DNA of 38,815 nucleotides from NCBI GenBank assembly GCA_965372015.1, contig CBDVAP010000014.1, forward strand, positions 1 to 38,815. The letters run 5' to 3'. Positions 16,338-25,388 of the stretch are shown one piece after another. The first letter of the stretch is position 1; each line of letters begins with the position of its first letter. The notes below the pieces were generated by a model, which saw only the letters and a list, made by a program, of their open reading frames with translations, did no database searches and was not told the DNA's origin. Source of the stretch: JACZSB01 sp965372015. GTDB taxonomy: Bacteria > Fidelibacterota > Marinisomatia > SCGC-AAA003-L08 > TS1B11. Position numbers and translations under genes: made by a program.

Positions 16338-18998
16338 TCAGCCCAGCGCCGCCCGGTGCGCCCGCAGCTTCTCCAGCTGCTCCCGGTGGGCGGTCTGCTT
16401 TTCCCGCTCCCGGGCCACCACCGCCTCGGGAGCCCGCTGAACAAAGTTCGGATTATCCAACTTCTGCTCAACGGCGGCCAGACGGCCCTCCGCCTCGCGA
16501 ATGCGCTTGGAGAGCCGCTCACGCTCCACCTCTAGGTCGATGAGTCCCTCCAGTGGGATGAACAGCTCCATATTCTCTACCACCGCCGTGGCGCAGTGGG
16601 GCGGTTTTGCTAAATCTTCGCCCACCGTCAAAGAGGCCACTTTCCCCAGCCGTTGCAGGTGAGGCCGGCCCCGCTCCAGGACAGCGGTCTCGGCGGCTGG
16701 TCCCTTGACCAGCAGGTCGGCCCGTTTGCCCGGGTCAACTTCCATGTCCGAGCGGGCGCTACGCACAGCCGAAATCACCGTTTTCAGCAGAGGTACGTCG
16801 GTTTCCTCCCCGTCCAACGCCTCCTGAATCTCCGGCCAGGGGGCTACTATCAGGTCCGGCTCGTCCCCGGCCTTGACCCGCTGCCAGAGCTCCTCGGTTA
16901 TAAAGGGCGCAAAGGGGTGCAGCAGGGCCAGGATTTGCCGTAGCGCGTGCACCGCCACCGCCAGCGCCGTCTCCTTTTCCTTGGGATTATCGCCCTGCAA
17001 ACGGGTCTTGATGAATTCCAGGTACCAGTCGCAGTAGTCGCCCCACACGAAATCGTATGTGGCCCGGGCTACCTCGTTGATCCGGTAACGTTCATAGGCC
17101 TGCTCCACCGCCAGGATGGTACGGTGCAATCGCCCCAGGATCCAGCGATCAGTGGGATCCAACCGCTCCTTGGGCAATTTGCTCAGGTCAGGCGGCATTT
17201 GCTCGTCCAGGTTGAGTAGCACGAAACGGGCGGCGTTCCAAACCTTGTTCATGTAGTTGCGGCCTACTTCGATATCCCCCTCCGAAAAGAGAATGTCTTG
17301 TCCCTGGGGCGCGATCAGCATGATACCGGTACGCAGGGCATCGGCGCCGAACCGGTCGATGAGCTCCAACGGATCGGGGGAATTCCCCAGGCTTTTGCTC
17401 ATCTTGCGGCCTTGCCGGTCCCGCACCATACCGGTGAAATAGACCGTATCAAAGGGGATGTCGCCTCCGAAGCGCAGGCCGGACATGATCATCCGGGCCA
17501 CCCAGAAGAAAATGATGTCCGGGCCGGTCACCAGTGCCTGGGTGGGATAGAACCGTTGCAGGTCTGGGCTATCCATGTCCGGCCAACCCAGGGTGGCTAG
17601 GGGCCATAGCCAGGAGCTGAACCAGGTGTCCAGTACATCCTCGTCCTGCCGTAGTTCCACTTCGTCGCCGTAATGCCGGCGGGCACTATCCCGAGCTTCT
17701 TCCTCGGTGCGGGCCACGAAAATCTTGTCGTCGGGGCCGTACCAGGCCGGTATGCGATGGCCCCACCATAACTGTCGGGAGATGCACCAGTCGTGGATCT
17801 GCTCCAGCCAGTGATCATAAACTTTCACCCAGCGGCCGGGGTAGAAGGAAATCCGCCCGCTGTCGACCGCCTCCCGGGCCGGCCGGGCCAGCTCTTCCAC
17901 TCGCAGGAACCACTGCAGGGACAGGTACGGCTCCACCATGGCGTTGGTGCGCTCGGAGTAGCCTACGTTGTGCAGATAGTTCTCCACTTTCACCAGCAGA
18001 CCCTGCTCCTCCATAGCCGCCACCACCGCCTCGCGGGCCTCGAACCGCTCCATGCCCCGGAACTGCGGTGGCACGTTCTCGTTCAGGCGGGCGTCGGGAT
18101 GGAAAATATTCACCACTTCCAGGTCGTGACGCTGTCCCATTTCGTAATCGTTGGGGTCGTGAGCCGGCGTAACCTTCACCACGCCGGTGCCGAACTCAGG
18201 GTCCACAAAATCGTCGGCGAAAATGGGTAGCTCCCGCCCCACCAACGGCAGTACCGCCGCCTGGCCGATCAGGCTTGAGTAGCGCTCATCCTTTGGATTG
18301 ACTGCCACGCCCGTATCGCCCAGCATGGTCTCGGGGCGGGTGGTGGCCACGGTCAGGTGTCCGGAACCGTCTTTGATCGGATAGCGGAAATACCACAGGT
18401 TACCCTCGGTTTCCTTATGGATAACCTCTTCATCTGAAAGTGCCGTCTGGCCCACCGGGTCCCAGTTGATCAGCCGCTTGCCGCGATAAATCAAGCCATC
18501 TTCATAGAGGCGAACGAAAACTTCCATGACACTGCGGTAATAGTCCTGGTCCATAGTGAAGACGGTCCGGCTCCAGTCGCAGGAGCAGCCCAGCCGTTTG
18601 AGCTGCTCGATGATCAGGCCGCCATAGTTGTTGGCCCAATCCCAGGCCGCCTCCAGGAACTTGTCCCGGCCCACGGAAAGCTTGTTTTGCCCCTGCTCCC
18701 GGAATTGCCGGACGATTTTGGCTTCGGTGGCTATGGAGGCGTGGTCGGTGCCCGGCAGCCAGAGCGTACTGTGGCCCTGCATCCGGGCCCGGCGCACCAG
18801 GATGTCCTGGATGGTATTGTTCAGCACGTGGCCGATGGTGAGGATACCGGTCACATTGGGCGGCGGAATAACTATAGTGTATGTTGGGCGGGTGCTATCA
18901 TCGGAGGGACGAAAATGGCCCTGGTCTTCCCACCGGCGGTACCACCTGGACTCCACCTGCCGGGGATCGTATACCTTCCCCAGTGGGTCTCGTGACAC
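16338..18998 (-). CDS. valS: Valyl-tRNA synthetase
   Basis: Class Ia aminoacyl-tRNA synthetase charging tRNA-Val, 886 aa, normal length. PPPNVTG precedes the HIGH-type motif, here LTIGHVLNNT. GTDHASIATEAK, the editing-domain TTRPETMLGDTGVAVNP, the second signature KMSKSLGNSPDPLEL, the anticodon-binding domain and the C-terminal Val-arm coiled coil (about 815-886, ERLSKRIREAEGRLAAVEQ) follow in order. The first His of HIGH is Thr (ACC codon). The start is GTG at 18996-18998, 6 bases after the stop of the cyclic-nucleotide-binding gene, so it appears to be the third gene of a channel-CNBD-valS unit. No dedicated promoter or T-box was seen in that 6-base gap. Confidence 0.97.
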   Translation of the reverse strand: MSRDPLGKVYDPRQVESRWYRRWEDQGHFRPSDDSTRPTYTIVIPPPNVTGILTIGHVLNNTIQDILVRRARMQGHSTLWLPGTDHASIATEAKIVRQFREQGQNKLSVGRDKFLEAAWDWANNYGGLIIEQLKRLGCSCDWSRTVFTMDQDYYRSVMEVFVRLYEDGLIYRGKRLINWDPVGQTALSDEEVIHKETEGNLWYFRYPIKDGSGHLTVATTRPETMLGDTGVAVNPKDERYSSLIGQAAVLPLVGRELPIFADDFVDPEFGTGVVKVTPAHDPNDYEMGQRHDLEVVNIFHPDARLNENVPPQFRGMERFEAREAVVAAMEEQGLLVKVENYLHNVGYSERTNAMVEPYLSLQWFLRVEELARPAREAVDSGRISFYPGRWVKVYDHWLEQIHDWCISRQLWWGHRIPAWYGPDDKIFVARTEEEARDSARRHYGDEVELRQDEDVLDTWFSSWLWPLATLGWPDMDSPDLQRFYPTQALVTGPDIIFFWVARMIMSGLRFGGDIPFDTVYFTGMVRDRQGRKMSKSLGNSPDPLELIDRFGADALRTGIMLIAPQGQDILFSEGDIEVGRNYMNKVWNAARFVLLNLDEQMPPDLSKLPKERLDPTDRWILGRLHRTILAVEQAYERYRINEVARATYDFVWGDYCDWYLEFIKTRLQGDNPKEKETALAVAVHALRQILALLHPFAPFITEELWQRVKAGDEPDLIVAPWPEIQEALDGEETDVPLLKTVISAVRSARSDMEVDPGKRADLLVKGPAAETAVLERGRPHLQRLGKVASLTVGEDLAKPPHCATAVVENMELFIPLEGLIDLEVERERLSKRIREAEGRLAAVEQKLDNPNFVQRAPEAVVAREREKQTAHREQLEKLRAHRAALG

Positions 18999-19004
18999 CG
19001 CTGT

Positions 19005-19520
19005 CTATTTCTCCAGGATCAGGCTTAGGGCGGTGGTGAGCTTCAGGACGTTCTGGTTGGCGGACACCAGACGCTGGCAAACGATTCTGGTTAGATTAAG
19101 CATAATCTTATACCCAATCTCATGATTGCTCACCAGCAGGTTGTAAAAATCTTTTTCATCCAATAATCCCATTTTGCAATCGGTCAGAGCCGTGACAGTG
19201 GCGCTACGTGTGTCTTCCTTACCAAATACTGAGACTTCACCGAAAACCGGCCCCTCATCACCTGATAGCCGGATAATCGATTTGTCCCGGGAATCGTAAC
19301 TGGACGATTTGGACATGGATAGGGTGAGCGCCTGGCTGATCTCCACTTCACCCGAAATCAGAAAATAGACCACCCCCCCCTTATCGCCCTCCTTAAAAAC
19401 CACCTTGCCATTGGTGAAATGCCTCGGCTTCAGATACTCGGCTACTACCGCCCGCTCACTCTCAGAGAGACCCTGGAGCAAAGTAGTCTTGGCGATTTCA
19501 CTGGCCGCGATGGAGCTCAT
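19005..19520 (-). CDS. Cyclic nucleotide-binding domain protein
   Basis: 171 aa consisting almost wholly of one cNMP-binding beta-roll. GLSESERAVVAEYLKPRHF and GDKGGVVYFLISGEVEI begin the roll, and the phosphate-binding cassette is FGEVSVFGKEDTRSATV. The Glu at 95 and the Arg of TRSA that contact ribose and phosphate are both present, so it looks able to bind cyclic nucleotide. There is no DNA-binding helix-turn-helix, unlike CRP. About 60 residues after the roll are helical. The ATG overlaps the stop of the K+ channel gene by four bases (ATGA). In many bacterial channels this domain is fused to the channel C-terminus; here it is a separate, co-translated polypeptide. Confidence 0.9.
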   Translation of the reverse strand: MSSIAASEIAKTTLLQGLSESERAVVAEYLKPRHFTNGKVVFKEGDKGGVVYFLISGEVEISQALTLSMSKSSSYDSRDKSIIRLSGDEGPVFGEVSVFGKEDTRSATVTALTDCKMGLLDEKDFYNLLVSNHEIGYKIMLNLTRIVCQRLVSANQNVLKLTTALSLILEK

Positions 19521-20656
19521 GGGATCACTACCGCTCCTTCACCTTCCTGAATGACATGGTCGTCCGGTGGGTTCACCATCACCGCGAGGCTCTGGCCCTC
19601 GCCGATCCCCTTGCCGGCCTCACGCAATTTGCGCTCGATGAATGCGTCCAAATGGGAAGCATCGGAGGATAGGAAACTGGAGAAATCCGCCTGCTCTTCC
19701 TCGGTGAACAGGCCGATGGTGATCCAGCCGTGTGCCTGGCGGTGGTGGCTGTATAGCTCGCTGAAAGTGCGCCCAACGTACTCGGCGTCGATATCTACCC
19801 GTTTGAAATGGTGCGGGGATTGGGAATCCAGCAGCTCTTTGGCGGTCTGGGGAATCCCGGGGTACATCACGTGCGAGACGACCATGAAGGAACCGAAGTT
19901 ATCCGCCAGCACCACGCTATCGGCCTGGGCCCGTTTCAAGGGGGAGATTGCCGCCTGCTCATTCACGTAGGCGATGACCTTGATGTCCGGCTTCATGTTC
20001 TTGATGGTCAGGGTGGCCAAAATAGTCTTTTCGTCGCTCTCGCCGCCCGTGGGCAGCTCGGTGGGCAGCACGATCACCGCCCGGGCTCTGTCCAGGTTGG
20101 CCTGTTTGAGGATGTTTTCCCGGGTGAACTCGCCCCGGATGTACTTGATGCGGGTATAGCCGTATTGGTTCTTCAAAGCCTGCATACGGTCCTCGGTCTC
20201 CTCATTGATCAGGACGAATTGGGAATCGTCGTCCTCAATGGCGAAGAAGGCGTTCAACAGGCTTTCGATCTTATGGTGCCAGCCGCAAATGATGATATGG
20301 TTTTTAACTTTAATTGGTAACAACCCTTGATTGGCTCTCAATCTTCGAGAAACGATTACAGAGGCGATAGTACCGGTGAGAAAGGAAGTCAGTGAGATTC
20401 CCACAAACATGATCAACACCGCCAATACCCGGCTGGAGCCGCCGGCGGGGGTGTAATCTCCATAGCCCACAGTGGTCATGGTGACAATCGCCCACCACAA
20501 AGCCTCCGGTATACTTTGAATTTGGGCCTCTCCGACCCGGCTTTCCAGTAATAACACGCCCAGGCCGCCCACCAGGGCTGCCATCAGAATGTAGGCAAAT
20601 ATCCGCAACAGAGGGTTGCGATACAGCCTGAGGAGAAGGGAATGGGCTGTGACCAT
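19517..20656 (-). CDS. Two-TM potassium channel with RCK (TrkA-N) domain
   Basis: 379 aa. TM1 (about 18-38), pore helix and selectivity filter TMTTVGYGDYTP (TVGYGD at 62-67), and TM2 (about 76-102) form a KcsA/MthK-like pore. A cytoplasmic RCK/TrkA-N Rossmann domain begins near residue 118 (VKNHIIICGWHHKIESLL), and a shorter RCK-C-like end (NPPDDHVIQEGEGAVVI) closes the protein. It would conduct K+ and be gated by a ligand bound to the RCK domain. The gene opens a unit with the cyclic-nucleotide-binding protein and valS. A good promoter lies at 20706-20734. The ATG at 20656 has only a weak purine stretch upstream (GAGA). Confidence 0.93.
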   Translation of the reverse strand: MVTAHSLLLRLYRNPLLRIFAYILMAALVGGLGVLLLESRVGEAQIQSIPEALWWAIVTMTTVGYGDYTPAGGSSRVLAVLIMFVGISLTSFLTGTIASVIVSRRLRANQGLLPIKVKNHIIICGWHHKIESLLNAFFAIEDDDSQFVLINEETEDRMQALKNQYGYTRIKYIRGEFTRENILKQANLDRARAVIVLPTELPTGGESDEKTILATLTIKNMKPDIKVIAYVNEQAAISPLKRAQADSVVLADNFGSFMVVSHVMYPGIPQTAKELLDSQSPHHFKRVDIDAEYVGRTFSELYSHHRQAHGWITIGLFTEEEQADFSSFLSSDASHLDAFIERKLREAGKGIGEGQSLAVMVNPPDDHVIQEGEGAVVIP

Positions 20657-20705
20657 TTAATAATCTCGTAAAAGACAACCGCTAGCGCATCTGGACGACG
20701 CGGTT

Positions 20706-20734
20706 ATTGTACAGTCAAGTGAGCAATAAATCAA
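20706..20734 (-). promoter_or_regulatory. Sigma70-type promoter for the K+ channel operon
   Basis: Read on the minus strand: -35 TTGATT (20734-20729), 17-base spacer, -10 TACAAT (20711-20706). That is 4/6 and 5/6 matches to consensus with ideal spacing. Transcription would begin near 20698, about 40 bases before the channel ATG. It lies after the ABC permease stop, which separates the two units. Confidence 0.5.
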
Positions 20735-20775
20735 CAGGTTTCAGATGCCAACTGGATCCCAACACAGGGAAGCGT

Positions 20776-21537
20776 TCATTCCTTGATACGGTAGCCACGA
20801 GAAAATAGGACCGCACCCGCCACAGTAAAGATCACCGCTGCCCCAACCGACACCAGGAAAGACCCGGCCGGCGAGGTATCCGCCACATCCAACACCGCAT
20901 AACGCAACCCGTTGATCATGTAGTACAGTGGGTTGAACAAGGAAACAGTGCGCCACAGGGGCGGCAGCATATCGATACTATAGAATATACCGCCCAAAAA
21001 CACCAATGGTGTGAGGAAAAAATTCACCAGTAACTGGATGTTGTCGAAAGTCTTGGCGAAGATGCCGACCAACAGCCCTACCGCACCGAAGGCCCAACTC
21101 ACCACCAGCAGCTCCACCACTATCAGGAGCGGGTGACTCAAGGTGATATCGGTGAGCAGCAGGCCCACCAGCAGCACCAGGACGCCGTTGATAAACCCGC
21201 GCACCGCAGCACCGGTGATATACCCCAGGGAGATTTCCAACCCACTCAACGGTGTGATCAGGATATCATCCAGAAATTGCATGATCTTGGCCTGGAACAG
21301 GCTGGAGGCGCTGTTGGAGTAGGCGTTGGTAATCACGTTCATCATCGCCAGCCCCGGGATGATGAAATCCATGTAGGAGTGGCCCTTGATATCGCCGATG
21401 CGGGACCCCAGGGACTTGCCGAACACCACGATGTATAATACCGTGGTGAGCAGTCCGGGCACCAGGGTCTGGTTGTAAAGCGACAGGAACCGTTTCAATT
21501 CCCGGGTCGTGAAGGTGTAAAAACCGGTGCTAATCAT
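20776..21537 (-). CDS. ABC-2 type transporter permease
   Basis: 253 aa integral membrane subunit with about six TM helices, in the ABC-2/DrrB/NodJ arrangement. FYTFTTRELKRFLSLYNQTLVPGLLTTVLYIVVFG begins the protein in two segments. Polar and Pro-Gly loops separate helices such as GVLVLLVGLLL and WAFGAVGLLVGIFA, and the FFLTPLVFLGGIFYSI segment is typical of the family. The ATG lies inside the 3' end of the ATPase gene (8-base overlap, 21530-21537), so the two are co-translated. Together they form an exporter of unknown substrate; drug, polysaccharide or lipid export are all seen in the family. The last residues (YRIKE) are cytoplasmic. Confidence 0.92.
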   Translation of the reverse strand: MISTGFYTFTTRELKRFLSLYNQTLVPGLLTTVLYIVVFGKSLGSRIGDIKGHSYMDFIIPGLAMMNVITNAYSNSASSLFQAKIMQFLDDILITPLSGLEISLGYITGAAVRGFINGVLVLLVGLLLTDITLSHPLLIVVELLVVSWAFGAVGLLVGIFAKTFDNIQLLVNFFLTPLVFLGGIFYSIDMLPPLWRTVSLFNPLYYMINGLRYAVLDVADTSPAGSFLVSVGAAVIFTVAGAVLFSRGYRIKE

Positions 21538-22456
21538 CGATCCGGCGCCCCGTCAGTTCAATGAAGACGTCCTCCAGGGAAGCGTGATCGATGGTCACGT
21601 CGTGTACTACCACCCCGGCCGCGGCGATCCGGGTCACGATTTCCGCCAGCCGGGTTTCCGGCCGGACCACCTTGATCTGCAGGCGGTCGTCCCCGAAAGT
21701 GTAGTCATAGCCGTCCAGGCCGGCGGCCGCCTGATCGCTCCACCCTGCGACAGTGATGCTCAAGCCGTCCCGATTAATGCCCGCCATCAGTTGTTCCGGG
21801 GAACCTTCGGCGATTATCCGGCCATTGTCGATAATTGCCACCCGCTCGCACAGCAACTCCGCCTCCTCAATGTAATGGGTCGTCAGGATGATCGTCCGGC
21901 CCTCCTTATTGAGACGCCGCAGATAGTCCCACAGCATGTGGCGCAGCTCCACGTCCACCCCGGCTGTGGGCTCGTCCAGGATCAGCAGCTGCGGATCGTG
22001 TACCAGCGACCGGGCGATCTGGAATCGGCGTTTCATGCCGCCGCTCAGGGCCCGGACCTTGACATCCCGTTTGGCGCTCAGACCGAATTCTTCCAGCAGG
22101 CGTCCGGCATTCTCCCGGGCGATTTTGGCGGGCACTCCGTAATATCCGGCCTGGAGGACCATCAGGTCCCAGATGCTGAAGAACCAGTCGAAGTTGAGTT
22201 CCTGGGCAGCTAACCCGATCTGCTGACGGGCCTGGCGAAACTGGCGGACTACATCATAACCCATGACCTGCACCGACCCCTCGGTGATCCGTACCAGTCC
22301 GGTGGTGATCCCGATAGTGGTGGTCTTGCCGGCGCCGTTGGGGCCCAGCAGGCCGAAAAACTCTCCCTGTCCAACCACCAGGTCGATCCCCTTGAGGGCC
22401 TCGACCCCCCCGGCGTAGCGCTTATACAAACCTTTGATCTCTACCGCCGGGGTCAT
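21530..22456 (-). CDS. ABC transporter ATP-binding protein (DrrA/CcmA type)
   Basis: 308 aa. Walker A LGPNGAGKTTT, Q-loop LAAQELN, signature LSGGMKRR, Walker B LLILDEPTAGVD, and switch His in TTHYIEEAE are all present and intact, so it should hydrolyse ATP. The C-terminal 80 residues form the DUF4162-like tail of DrrA-type exporters (ending IELTGRRIDD). It starts with ATG overlapping the rlmD stop by four bases (22453-22456) and ends over the permease start, so the three genes are strictly coupled. The permease is its obvious partner. Confidence 0.95.
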   Translation of the reverse strand: MTPAVEIKGLYKRYAGGVEALKGIDLVVGQGEFFGLLGPNGAGKTTTIGITTGLVRITEGSVQVMGYDVVRQFRQARQQIGLAAQELNFDWFFSIWDLMVLQAGYYGVPAKIARENAGRLLEEFGLSAKRDVKVRALSGGMKRRFQIARSLVHDPQLLILDEPTAGVDVELRHMLWDYLRRLNKEGRTIILTTHYIEEAELLCERVAIIDNGRIIAEGSPEQLMAGINRDGLSITVAGWSDQAAAGLDGYDYTFGDDRLQIKVVRPETRLAEIVTRIAAAGVVVHDVTIDHASLEDVFIELTGRRIDD

Positions 22457-23916
22457 GGGCCTTTCTCAAGGAGGCAAATATTCTCGATATGCGGTGTGTG
22501 GGGGAACATATCCACCGGCTGGGCCCATTTCAGCTGGTAGCCCTGCTGGATCAGCAGACGCACGTCCCGCACCTGGGTAGCCGGGTTGCAGGAAACGTAT
22601 ACCACCCGTCCCGGCCCCAATTGCCCGATCTCGGGAATCATCCGGGGATGCAGACCGGCTCGGGGCGGGTCCAAGACTACCACGTCCGGCGAGAGCACCT
22701 GCTGCTTTAGCCGTTTAGCGTGGATCGAGAAATACTTGGTGTTTAAGTCCGCCGCGAAAAAGCGGGTGTTGAAAACGTCATTGGCCAGCGCATTACGGGA
22801 GGCGTCGTCCACCGCCGACTGGTTCATCTCGAACCCGGATACTTCCTTGGCCTGCTCCGCCAGCACAATGCCGATGGTCCCGGTGCCGCAGTACAGGTCG
22901 TACACCACTTCCCCACCGGTGAGGCCGCAGGCGGCGACGATCTGCTCATAGAGTGCTTCCGCCTGGGCGCTATTGGTCTGGAAAAATGAATTGGCGGAGA
23001 TGTCGAAACTGCGGCCCAGCAGCTGCTCGGTGATGGTGGGCTTGCCATGCAGCACTACCTCCCACTCCCCAAAGGCCACCGACGCTTTACGAGTGTTGAT
23101 GTTGTTCACCACGCTGGTAATTTCAGGGTAGGCCGCCACCAGGTCGTCGGCCAGCGGTTTTAAGCGCCGCGGTTCCTCCCGGCTGGTCACCAGGTTCACC
23201 ATTACCTGGGGGCTGCCGGTGTGGGCCTGGGTCACCCGGATAACCAGGTGGCGCAGGAAACCAGTGTGGGCCTTGATGTCCCACGGCTCCAGTCCCAGCT
23301 CCCAGGCCCGGGCCTTGGCCAGCTTCAGGATACCGTTTGCTACGGGATGCTGCAGATGGCACTCTTCGATATCCAATACTTTATCGTAACGGCCCGGCAC
23401 GTGCAACCCCAGCACCCTGTCCGGCGCGCTCTCAATGTCGGCCTTGTCTGTCACCCAGCCGCGGTTCGAGCAGGTGAATTCCATCTTGTTGCGATAATTG
23501 AAGGTATCCCGGCAGCCAATGATGGGCCGTACTTCCAGGCCGCTAAAACCCCCCAGGCGGGCGAACAGGTCGGCCACCTGGGCCTGTTTCTGGCGCAGTT
23601 GCTCAGCGTAGTTCAGGTCCTGGGTGGCACAACCGCCGCAAACGCCGAAGTGAATACAGGGAGCCTCAACCGCCTGCTGGGATTCGTTCAAAACCTCCAG
23701 CACCCGGGCCTCGCCAAAACCTTTGCGCCGCTTGGTGATCATCGCCCGCACCCGAGAGCCCGGCAAGGCCCCTTTTTCGATAAAGATAACGAATCCCTCG
23801 TGCCGGGCCACCCCCTGGCCGCCGTAGGCCAGGCTATCGACGGTGAGTTCCAGCTCTTCGCCCTTTTTGGGGAGGGAGTCGGTCTTTTCTGTTTGCGGTG
23901 GTTGGGCGGTTGTCAT
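22453..23916 (-). CDS. rlmD: 23S rRNA (uracil-5-)-methyltransferase, RlmD/RumA family
   Basis: 487 aa SAM-dependent RNA m5U methyltransferase. An N-terminal TRAM domain (ELTVDSLAYGGQGVARHEGFVIFIEKGALPGSRV) is followed by the [4Fe-4S] cysteine cluster C87, C93, C96 (CIHFGVCGGCATQ). A fourth Cys in DIEECHLQHP is plausible. The SAM motif is DLYCGTGTIGI, the DPPRAGLHP motif follows, and the catalytic Cys sits in VSCNPAT. RlmD acts on U1939 in E. coli; related RlmCD enzymes modify other positions, so the exact site is uncertain. It is first in a coupled three-gene unit with an ABC exporter, which has no obvious functional link. Confidence 0.9.
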   Translation of the reverse strand: MTTAQPPQTEKTDSLPKKGEELELTVDSLAYGGQGVARHEGFVIFIEKGALPGSRVRAMITKRRKGFGEARVLEVLNESQQAVEAPCIHFGVCGGCATQDLNYAEQLRQKQAQVADLFARLGGFSGLEVRPIIGCRDTFNYRNKMEFTCSNRGWVTDKADIESAPDRVLGLHVPGRYDKVLDIEECHLQHPVANGILKLAKARAWELGLEPWDIKAHTGFLRHLVIRVTQAHTGSPQVMVNLVTSREEPRRLKPLADDLVAAYPEITSVVNNINTRKASVAFGEWEVVLHGKPTITEQLLGRSFDISANSFFQTNSAQAEALYEQIVAACGLTGGEVVYDLYCGTGTIGIVLAEQAKEVSGFEMNQSAVDDASRNALANDVFNTRFFAADLNTKYFSIHAKRLKQQVLSPDVVVLDPPRAGLHPRMIPEIGQLGPGRVVYVSCNPATQVRDVRLLIQQGYQLKWAQPVDMFPHTPHIENICLLEKGP

Positions 23917-24034
23917 CAGGCGTTGAATTTATCAAGAGAAACGAGAAGAAAACGATCCTTACTATTATGGACCGCCGAGGATTAAATTGATTGTCGGTTT
24001 AGGCACTGTCGTTTTCAATAGGGAATTCTGCGCC

Positions 24035-25276
24035 ATGATCAAACGTCTTCTCGCCCTGTCCATACTCACCATCTGTCTAACCTGCGAGGATGTGTATGTA
24101 CCCGAAACCACCGGGACGTTATCCGGTTCAGTATATCCGCCCGAGTCCGGGGCGCTGGTGCGCCTGTATCAGGAGGAACCGATCGACAGCATCCAGGTCA
24201 ACGATGACGGCACATTCCGCATCGAGGAAGTACCAGCCGGGAATTATTGGGTGGACATCACCGCCGACGGCTATGGCAAATGGATGAATAAAAATGTGGC
24301 GGTGGAAGCGGGTGAAGTGACCTACCTGGGGCGCATCCACCTGTGGTCCACCCCCTGGCCGATTCACTCCTTTACTCCGACGCACAGCGAAATTGTCCCT
24401 CCGGGTCGAGTCTATATCAGAATTCAAAGCCGTGAAACATTAAGAACTGCGACTATTCTTCCGGCACTCTCGCTCACGCCGGAGCCAAAGAACATGCAGA
24501 TTCAGATATCGCAATTGAGCCCCGGGACACGGATATATATCACCGGCGACCTCATGGTGGGAACAACCTATAACTATACACTGGACAGCACGGTTAGGAC
24601 GGTCTTCGATGAGCCTCTGGAATTTCCTCTGAGCGTCACCTTCCGGACTGAACCCTTCCGGATCACCAATGTTGTCCTGCCAGTGTTGGGCCTGTATAAC
24701 TTGGACCTGGGCTTCAATGCCCCACTCGATCCGGATACCGCCAGGGCATACATTACCATCTCACCAGAGATACTCTTCGACTTTATTGGACCTGGTGGCC
24801 GCACACGCCGCGGCAAATCCATATCAAGTTCCGTGGCATATCGCATACAACCGCTGCCGGCCTGGAGGCCCGGCGTGAATACCGCAGTAACCTTATCGGG
24901 AGATTTACCTGAACTTGGCGGAGTCACGCTGGGCCATGACACCACCTTCACCTTCTGGACTGATAGTCTGGAAGTCATCCAAACCCGGCCGTTAAATGGG
25001 GAGACGTTCGTCAGAAGCAGTACCACGATAATCGTGGACTTCAATACGGCCATTGCCGATTCCACGCTGGTGGGTGCTGTTACGCTCTCACCGATGATGG
25101 GGCATACAATATCACCCAGAAAATATTCTTCTATTTATGTAACCGGTCTATATCTTAGACCGGACAGTTCCTGGACGGCGAATACGACTTATACGGTGAC
25201 CATCGATACGACCCTGAAGGACTGGTACGGGGGTAGTATGGGTGAGCCGTACGAATTCAGCTTTACGACGCAGTAG
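24035..25276 (+). CDS. Predicted surface lipoprotein with CarboxypepD-like and SbsA Ig-like domains
   Basis: 413 aa from the ATG at 24035. A short hydrophobic leader (MIKRLLALSILTICLTC) ends in a possible, atypical lipobox with Cys17. Residues about 25-100 form a carboxypeptidase-regulatory-like fold (LSGSVYPPESGALVRLY, FRIEEVPAGNYWVDITADGYG). The rest is repeated Ig-like sheet; the last module (LNGETFVRSSTTIIVDFNTAI ... NTTYTVTIDTTLKD) resembles the SbsA/Big_5 domain. AGGGA lies about ten bases before the ATG. A longer frame opens with TTG at 23987 but has no ribosome binding site. Likely an envelope-anchored structural or adhesion protein; function not known. The gap after it (25277-25536, 260 bases) is AT-rich and holds inverted and direct repeats. 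Confidence 0.82.
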   Translation: MIKRLLALSILTICLTCEDVYVPETTGTLSGSVYPPESGALVRLYQEEPIDSIQVNDDGTFRIEEVPAGNYWVDITADGYGKWMNKNVAVEAGEVTYLGRIHLWSTPWPIHSFTPTHSEIVPPGRVYIRIQSRETLRTATILPALSLTPEPKNMQIQISQLSPGTRIYITGDLMVGTTYNYTLDSTVRTVFDEPLEFPLSVTFRTEPFRITNVVLPVLGLYNLDLGFNAPLDPDTARAYITISPEILFDFIGPGGRTRRGKSISSSVAYRIQPLPAWRPGVNTAVTLSGDLPELGGVTLGHDTTFTFWTDSLEVIQTRPLNGETFVRSSTTIIVDFNTAIADSTLVGAVTLSPMMGHTISPRKYSSIYVTGLYLRPDSSWTANTTYTVTIDTTLKDWYGGSMGEPYEFSFTTQ

Positions 25277-25388
25277 AGGAGACCGCTGTGGGTGGTTGAT
25301 AAAGTCGCATAGGGTTCCTATCGGGGCGGCAATTTGTGATGGGATGAGTGGTATCTAGCACGCGAAGTGTAATTTTTAAGGGTTGCTA

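Noticed and set aside
21527..22213. Plus-strand open frame of 228 codons over the ABC ATPase
   Set aside because: Shadow of the ATPase; the minus-strand frame has all Walker and signature motifs.
23221..23985. Plus-strand open frame of 254 codons across rlmD
   Set aside because: Antisense to the conserved Fe-S and TRAM regions of rlmD; no family resemblance or ribosome binding site.
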